9,631 bases of DNA from JARIHD01 sp041743655. GTDB taxonomy: Bacteria; Patescibacteriota; Saccharimonadia; Saccharimonadales; UBA4665. Position 1 is the stretch's first letter, and every line of letters starts with the position of its first letter. The stretch is taken from the NCBI GenBank assembly GCA_041743655.1, contig JBGTMJ010000031.1, positions 1 to 9,631 on the forward strand, in the 5' to 3' direction. The notes beneath the pieces are model-generated. The model did no database searches and had not been told where the DNA came from. It was given only the letters and a program-made list of their open reading frames with translations. A program made the position numbers and the translations under genes. This document shows, piece by piece, positions 6,627-9,631 of the stretch.

Positions 6627-7493
6627 CTAGTTTAGTAACCGGAGTACTTTTTCCAGCTCTTCGTCAGACTTGAACGTAATTTCTAGCTTCCCGCCTTTGG
6701 CTGCGCGACGTATGTGCACTGGTGTACCAATTTTTTTGCTCAGTTTTTTGGTCGCAGGAGTCTCGGTCTGCATCCGTTGCTTGGTGGCTTTGGTCTCTTT
6801 ATACCCCTCTTTAACGGATACCACAAATCGCTCAGCTTGCCGCACGGACCACCCGTGCCTGACAATTGAGCTCAGCAGTTCGGCTTGCTTCGCGGGAACA
6901 TCTTTGAGTGCAAGAATCGCCCTGGCATGGCCTTCAGTAATCTTGTTACTCTGTAAAGCCTCTCTTGCTGCTTCGGGCAATTGCAGCAAACGGACAATAT
7001 TGTTGACAGTAGACGTTGCCTTACCAAGCCTTTTGGCCACCATTTCATACGTCATGTTGAACTGCTCATGGAGACGCTCGATTGAAACTGCTTGTTCCAA
7101 TGGTGAGAGATCCACACGCTGCACGTTTTCAACAATAGCAATTTCCAGGCGCTCTAATTCCTTGGTTGTGCGTACAATAACCGGCACTTTTGTAAGCCCG
7201 GCTATCTGGGATGCGCGAAACCGGCGTTCACCTGCAACAATGGTATATTTACCGTTTTTTTCGGGCGTTACTATCAACGGCTGCAATACCCCGTGGTGCT
7301 TGATCGATTCAGCTAATTGTTCCAAGGCCAGCGTGTCAAAATGCTGTCGCGGTTGGTTGGCACTTGCTTGCAAGTCTTGGACAGGAACCTTTTGTACGCG
7401 TTCATGGTCATCAAGCAATAGACTCTTGTCAAAGTTCTGCGGAATTAAAGCGTCGAATCCCCTACCTAGTCCTGAGTTTTTAACGGTCGACAC
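6627..7493 (-). CDS. parB: Chromosome partitioning protein ParB/Spo0J
   Basis: A DNA-binding CTPase clamp that loads at parS and, with ParA, moves chromosome origins apart. From GTG at 7493 it has 288 residues, normal for chromosomal ParB. The N-terminal GLGRGFDALIP (8-18) is the conserved ParA-contacting peptide. NQPRQHFD (46-53), GERRFRAS (88-95, the arginine-rich CTP/DNA box) and ENVQRVDLSPLEQA (122-135) are the classic ParB boxes. A helix-turn-helix follows at about 147-170 (TYEMVAKRLGKATSTVNNIV). The C-terminus (about 255-288) fits the dimerisation domain. The frame is open for 66 further codons upstream. I chose GTG at 7493 because a perfect AAGGAGGT lies eight bases upstream and the conserved ParB N-terminus begins right after it. 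The start overlaps the parA end by 14 bases, so the pair is co-transcribed. Confidence 0.95.
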   Translation of the reverse strand: MSTVKNSGLGRGFDALIPQNFDKSLLLDDHERVQKVPVQDLQASANQPRQHFDTLALEQLAESIKHHGVLQPLIVTPEKNGKYTIVAGERRFRASQIAGLTKVPVIVRTTKELERLEIAIVENVQRVDLSPLEQAVSIERLHEQFNMTYEMVAKRLGKATSTVNNIVRLLQLPEAAREALQSNKITEGHARAILALKDVPAKQAELLSSIVRHGWSVRQAERFVVSVKEGYKETKATKQRMQTETPATKKLSKKIGTPVHIRRAAKGGKLEITFKSDEELEKVLRLLN

Positions 7494-8244
7494 GTTTTGC
7501 CACCTCCTTAGCAAGCTGTTTGTATGAACGGGCGCCCTTGGACCACCGGTCATGCTCAAATATAGTTTTACCAAAACTTGGTGCCTCAGCCAAACGCACA
7601 TTGCGCGGAATAACCGTTTTGAACACCTTATCTCCAAAGTGATTTTGCAACTCACGTTGCACCCCGGATGACAGGCTGGTACGTTTATCATACATTGTCA
7701 GCACAACGCCGAGCAGTTCAAGAGATGGATTAAGCCCCTGGCGCACCCTTTGGACTGTGTCCAGTAGCTGGCCCAAACCCTCTAATGCATAATACTCAGC
7801 TTGCACGGGTATAAGAATAGCGTCAGCGGCCGTCAGTGCATTGATGGTAAGCAGCCCGAGAGCCGGTGGGCAGTCAATAATAACGTAGTGGTACGCGCCA
7901 ATCTGCATCGCCTGACGCAGTGCGAACTCACGGTTCTGCCGCGCGACAAGTTCGATTTCTGCCGCGGCCAGGTTAGCATTTGCTGGCAGAATATAGAGGC
8001 CTTCCCTACCTGTAGGCTGTACCGCCTGATCAAGCGACACGTTGCCAAAAAGTACTTCGTAACTCGTGGGTTGCAGTTGGTCCTTCGGCAAGCCTAGGCC
8101 GCTTGTGGCATTACCTTGCGGGTCAAGATCAATCAGCAAAACCGGTTGGGTGCGGGAAGCAAGCTGGGCAGCCAGATTGACAGCTGTCGTCGTTTTACCC
8201 ACACCACCTTTCTGGTTGATAACTGCAATAATTGTTTGTTTCAT
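7480..8244 (-). CDS. parA: Chromosome partitioning ATPase ParA/Soj
   Basis: A deviant-Walker ATPase that dimerises on ATP and binds DNA non-specifically. ParB stimulates its ATPase, which drives origin segregation. It has 254 residues, the usual length of chromosomal Soj/ParA without the extra N-terminal HTH domain of plasmid type Ia ParA. KGGVGKTT (12-19) is the deviant Walker A with the signature lysine. DLDPQGN (39-45) is the A' motif and VIIDCPP (121-127) is Walker B. The block IPRNVRLAEAPSFGK (212-226) is typical of chromosomal ParA. The ATG at 8244 has GAAGAGGG just upstream, with short spacing. A candidate TATACT promoter and an inverted repeat lie in the 155-base gap to the kelch gene. 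parB overlaps its 3' end and uses an RBS within it. Confidence 0.96.
   Translation of the reverse strand: MKQTIIAVINQKGGVGKTTTAVNLAAQLASRTQPVLLIDLDPQGNATSGLGLPKDQLQPTSYEVLFGNVSLDQAVQPTGREGLYILPANANLAAAEIELVARQNREFALRQAMQIGAYHYVIIDCPPALGLLTINALTAADAILIPVQAEYYALEGLGQLLDTVQRVRQGLNPSLELLGVVLTMYDKRTSLSSGVQRELQNHFGDKVFKTVIPRNVRLAEAPSFGKTIFEHDRWSKGARSYKQLAKEVAKRVDR
7502..7509 (-). promoter_or_regulatory. Perfect Shine-Dalgarno site for parB inside parA
   Basis: On the minus strand AAGGAGGT lies eight bases before the GTG at 7493. It is embedded in the Lys-Glu-Val codons near the end of parA. It is the best RBS in the window and decides the parB start in favour of GTG 7493 over the longer open frame reaching 7691. 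Confidence 0.85.
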
Positions 8245-8265
8245 ATACCCTCTTCAGCTAAAAGA

Positions 8266-8295
8266 AGTATAGCACCCGGCGTATACATTACCCAA
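8266..8295 (-). promoter_or_regulatory. Candidate promoter of parA-parB
   Basis: On the minus strand TATACT (8266-8271) is preceded by TTGGGT (8290-8295) with an 18-base spacer. The -10 matches 5 of 6 bases and the -35 matches the TTG half only. Initiation near 8259 would give a leader of about 15 bases containing GAAGAGGG. The -35 half overlaps one arm of the inverted repeat at 8291-8317, which could make the promoter sensitive to a bound protein. Confidence 0.5.
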
Positions 8296-8317
8296 GGGTA
8301 AGCCAAATACCCTTGGG
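8291..8317. repeat. Perfect 10-bp inverted repeat between the kelch gene and parA
   Basis: CCCAAGGGTA (8291-8300) and TACCCTTGGG (8308-8317) are exact reverse complements around a 7-base spacer. The repeat lies 82 bases past the kelch stop and overlaps the candidate -35 of parA. As RNA it is a stable hairpin. However, no T-run follows on the minus strand (TAATGTATACG), and only CCTTTAAT follows on the plus strand, so it is a poor standard intrinsic terminator. It could be a terminator lacking a U-tract, or an operator. The rest of the 8245-8399 gap shows nothing else beyond the promoter. Confidence 0.75.
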
Positions 8318-8399
8318 CACCTTTAATCTGCTACCGGAAAGTCAGGATAAAAGTGTATGCATCAAGGAGCCGGCGTGAGGATATTTGCGGAGCAAGTAG

Positions 8400-9631
8400 C
8401 TAAGGACGGCACGTATCAAGCGCCTGCAGCGTGTGCGTATCTGTCGAGAAATACTTGCCACCACGAAGCCGGACATTGGGGGCTGGTACCACACTGTTAT
8501 AGTTGACTGTTATATCAGACATGGAGGCATTATTAGGGTTGGAAGAGTCTGAGAAAGTACCTACTTGAGAATCATCCATGTTTACAAAAAGCTGCAGGTA
8601 CATATAGCCAGCTGCTGTCGTAGATGTACAGCTGAGTGGTGCACCACTTGGCAAACTGCTGGCCTGCTGTGTCGCACCAAATATACCGTCACTACCTGCT
8701 AACCGGTAACTTATAGCTCTATTACCACCAAATAAGTTACCGCTAAACGTAATACCAGCAAGTACACCACTGGAACCTAACCGAACCAGTCTAGAGTATT
8801 TGGCAGTACGGGAGATGACGTTCAGGGGGGCGTATTGGACGTCGTCTTGGTAGCTACCGCTGAAGCCCCCAATGACATAGAGGTAACCGTTGTAGGCGAC
8901 GGAGGTGTGAGCATTGCGGGCGGTGGTGAAGCTGGTGGTGGCGGTCCAGGTGCCGATGGTGCCATTGGCGTTGATGGGGGCGTATTGGACGTCGTTACGA
9001 ACGCTACCGCTCCACCCACCGAGAACGTAGAGGTAACCGTTGTAGGCCATGGAAGTATGTTCGTTAAGGGTAGTCGTCAAGCTGGTGGTGGCGGTCCAGG
9101 TGCCGATGGTGCCATTGGCGTTGATGGGGGCGTATTGGACGTCGTTACGAACGCTACCGCCATCGTAGCCCCCAATGACATACAGATAGCCGTTGTAGGC
9201 GACGGAGGTATGTCGGTTGCGGGCGGTGGTGAAAGCGGTAGTTGTATTCCAGGTGCCAGTAGTCCCTGCCCCACCATTGTTAAGCTGAACATACTGGACG
9301 TCGGATCGAACATCACTTCCATCATATCCACCGATGACATACAGATAGCCGTTGTAGGCGACGGAGGTATGTCGTTGCCTTGCAACAGTAAGACTTGTTG
9401 TTGTGGTCCAGGTACCGATGGTGCCGTCGGCGTTGATGGGGGCGTATTGGACGTCGTTGAGTGGGCCACCATTATAGCCGCCAAGAATATAGAGGTAGCC
9501 ATTGTGCACAACAGAAGTATGTTCCTGGCGGGCAGTAGCGAAGCTGGTGCCTGCATCAAGGGTCCAGGTACCGATGGTGCCGTCGGCGTTGATGGGGGCG
9601 TATTGGACGTCGTTGAGATTACCGCTAACAC
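8400..9631 (-). CDS. Kelch-repeat protein, probably exported, C-terminal part (5' end outside window)
   Basis: The minus-strand frame is open from the right edge to a TAG at 8400, giving 409 visible residues. A GTG at 9509 is internal, since the repeat pattern continues upstream of it. The N-terminal 270 or so residues are tandem kelch-like units of 50-53 residues, each with an arginine/histidine entry (RxxHTSVAYN), GYLYVIGG with the double glycine, DVQYAPIN and GTW. This Gly-Gly...Tyr...Trp pattern folds into beta-propeller blades. Five GYLY motifs and six DVQY motifs are visible. The last 140 or so residues differ. They are Ser/Gly/Thr-rich and beta-like (FSGNLFGGNRAISYRLAGSD, NMDDSQVGTFSD, MSDITVNYN) and end in LRGGKYF plus LQALDTCRP. 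Two cysteines, in LSCTST and DTCRP, could pair. No transmembrane helix or sortase motif is visible at the C-terminus. A secreted or surface role in binding is likely (inference). Export cannot be confirmed, because any signal peptide is off-window. Confidence 0.88.
   Translation of the reverse strand, partial: VSGNLNDVQYAPINADGTIGTWTLDAGTSFATARQEHTSVVHNGYLYILGGYNGGPLNDVQYAPINADGTIGTWTTTTSLTVARQRHTSVAYNGYLYVIGGYDGSDVRSDVQYVQLNNGGAGTTGTWNTTTAFTTARNRHTSVAYNGYLYVIGGYDGGSVRNDVQYAPINANGTIGTWTATTSLTTTLNEHTSMAYNGYLYVLGGWSGSVRNDVQYAPINANGTIGTWTATTSFTTARNAHTSVAYNGYLYVIGGFSGSYQDDVQYAPLNVISRTAKYSRLVRLGSSGVLAGITFSGNLFGGNRAISYRLAGSDGIFGATQQASSLPSGAPLSCTSTTAAGYMYLQLFVNMDDSQVGTFSDSSNPNNASMSDITVNYNSVVPAPNVRLRGGKYFSTDTHTLQALDTCRP
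8826..9631 (-). repeat. In-frame tandem DNA repeats encoding kelch blades (period 150-159 bp)
   Basis: The marker GGCGTATTGGACGTCG or a close variant recurs at about 8830, 8980, 9130, 9289, 9442 and 9598. Spacings are 150, 150, 159, 153 and 156 bases, all multiples of three. Long blocks are base-for-base identical: 8929-9010 equals 9079-9160 (82 bases), 9175-9215 equals 9334-9374 (41 bases), and 9405-9461 equals 9561-9617 (57 bases). The array continues past the window edge. Such identity at silent sites points to recent duplication or ongoing conversion between units rather than protein-level selection alone. Confidence 0.92.

Noticed and set aside
6670..7527. Plus-strand open frame of 285 residues opposite parB.
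   Set aside because: Cys/Ser/Leu-rich shadow translation with no RBS or domain. The opposite strand encodes a complete ParB.
7494..7691. Longer parB start giving 66 extra N-terminal residues.
   Set aside because: The extra part lies wholly inside parA, has no ParB similarity and begins without an RBS. A perfect AAGGAGGT precedes GTG 7493, directly before the conserved GLGRGFDALIP.
8235..8246. TGTTTCAT at the start of parA resembles half of a parS site.
   Set aside because: Only one half-site is present and it is explained by the Met-Lys-Gln codons. The second half of the palindrome is missing. No full parS was seen in the window.
9077..9631. A long minus-strand open frame (184 residues) with repeated TTSNTPPSTP-like, Pro/Thr-rich units, and a shorter one at 8822-9019.
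   Set aside because: It is a frame-shifted reading of the kelch repeat DNA. Because the repeat period is a multiple of three, a stop-free alternative frame in one unit stays open in all of them. The kelch frame has the recognisable motifs and extends through the whole array.

Overview
The window looks like core chromosome of a member of the Candidate Phyla Radiation, most likely Saccharibacteria (TM7). This is inferred from three things: the order rpmE-prfA-prmC, the compact LCP/HtrA/LepB envelope genes with low-complexity N-termini, and very short or absent 5' leaders. It was not confirmed by any search. The standard code fits, because prmC ends at an in-frame TGA. No mobile element, CRISPR array, tRNA or rRNA was seen.

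Layout. Positions 2-217 (+) hold the 3' end of ribosomal protein L31, closed by a clear intrinsic terminator. Positions 323-2200 (+) hold prfA (release factor 1) and prmC (the methyltransferase that modifies release factors), nine bases apart. This is a translation-termination operon with its own candidate promoter. Positions 2220-5865 (-) hold a three-gene envelope operon read leftward: an LCP (LytR-CpsA-Psr) glycopolymer transferase, an unrecognised polytopic membrane protein overlapping it by 20 bases, and a membrane-anchored HtrA-type serine protease. Positions 5948-6619 (+) hold lepB, signal peptidase I, divergent from the LCP gene. Positions 6627-8244 (-) hold parA-parB, the chromosome segregation pair, with overlapping ends. 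Positions 8400-9631 (-) hold the 3' part of a kelch-repeat protein, probably exported, that runs off the right edge.

How the genes relate. Three of them act at or outside the membrane on secreted or wall-linked molecules: LepB cuts signal peptides, HtrA handles damaged exported proteins, and LCP attaches polymers to the envelope. The kelch protein is a plausible exported client, but its N-terminus is outside the window. PrmC modifies the GGQ glutamine of the RF1 encoded just upstream of it.

Most of the window is ordinary housekeeping sequence, and I found no convincing new multi-gene system. The points most worth a second look are: (1) the kelch gene, whose 150-159 base repeats share long perfectly identical blocks; (2) a perfect 10-bp inverted repeat overlapping the likely parA promoter; (3) TATACT-like -10 boxes placed so close to several start codons that the mRNAs would be nearly leaderless; (4) NLPY in place of the usual NPPY in PrmC; and (5) the unknown membrane protein between LCP and HtrA.
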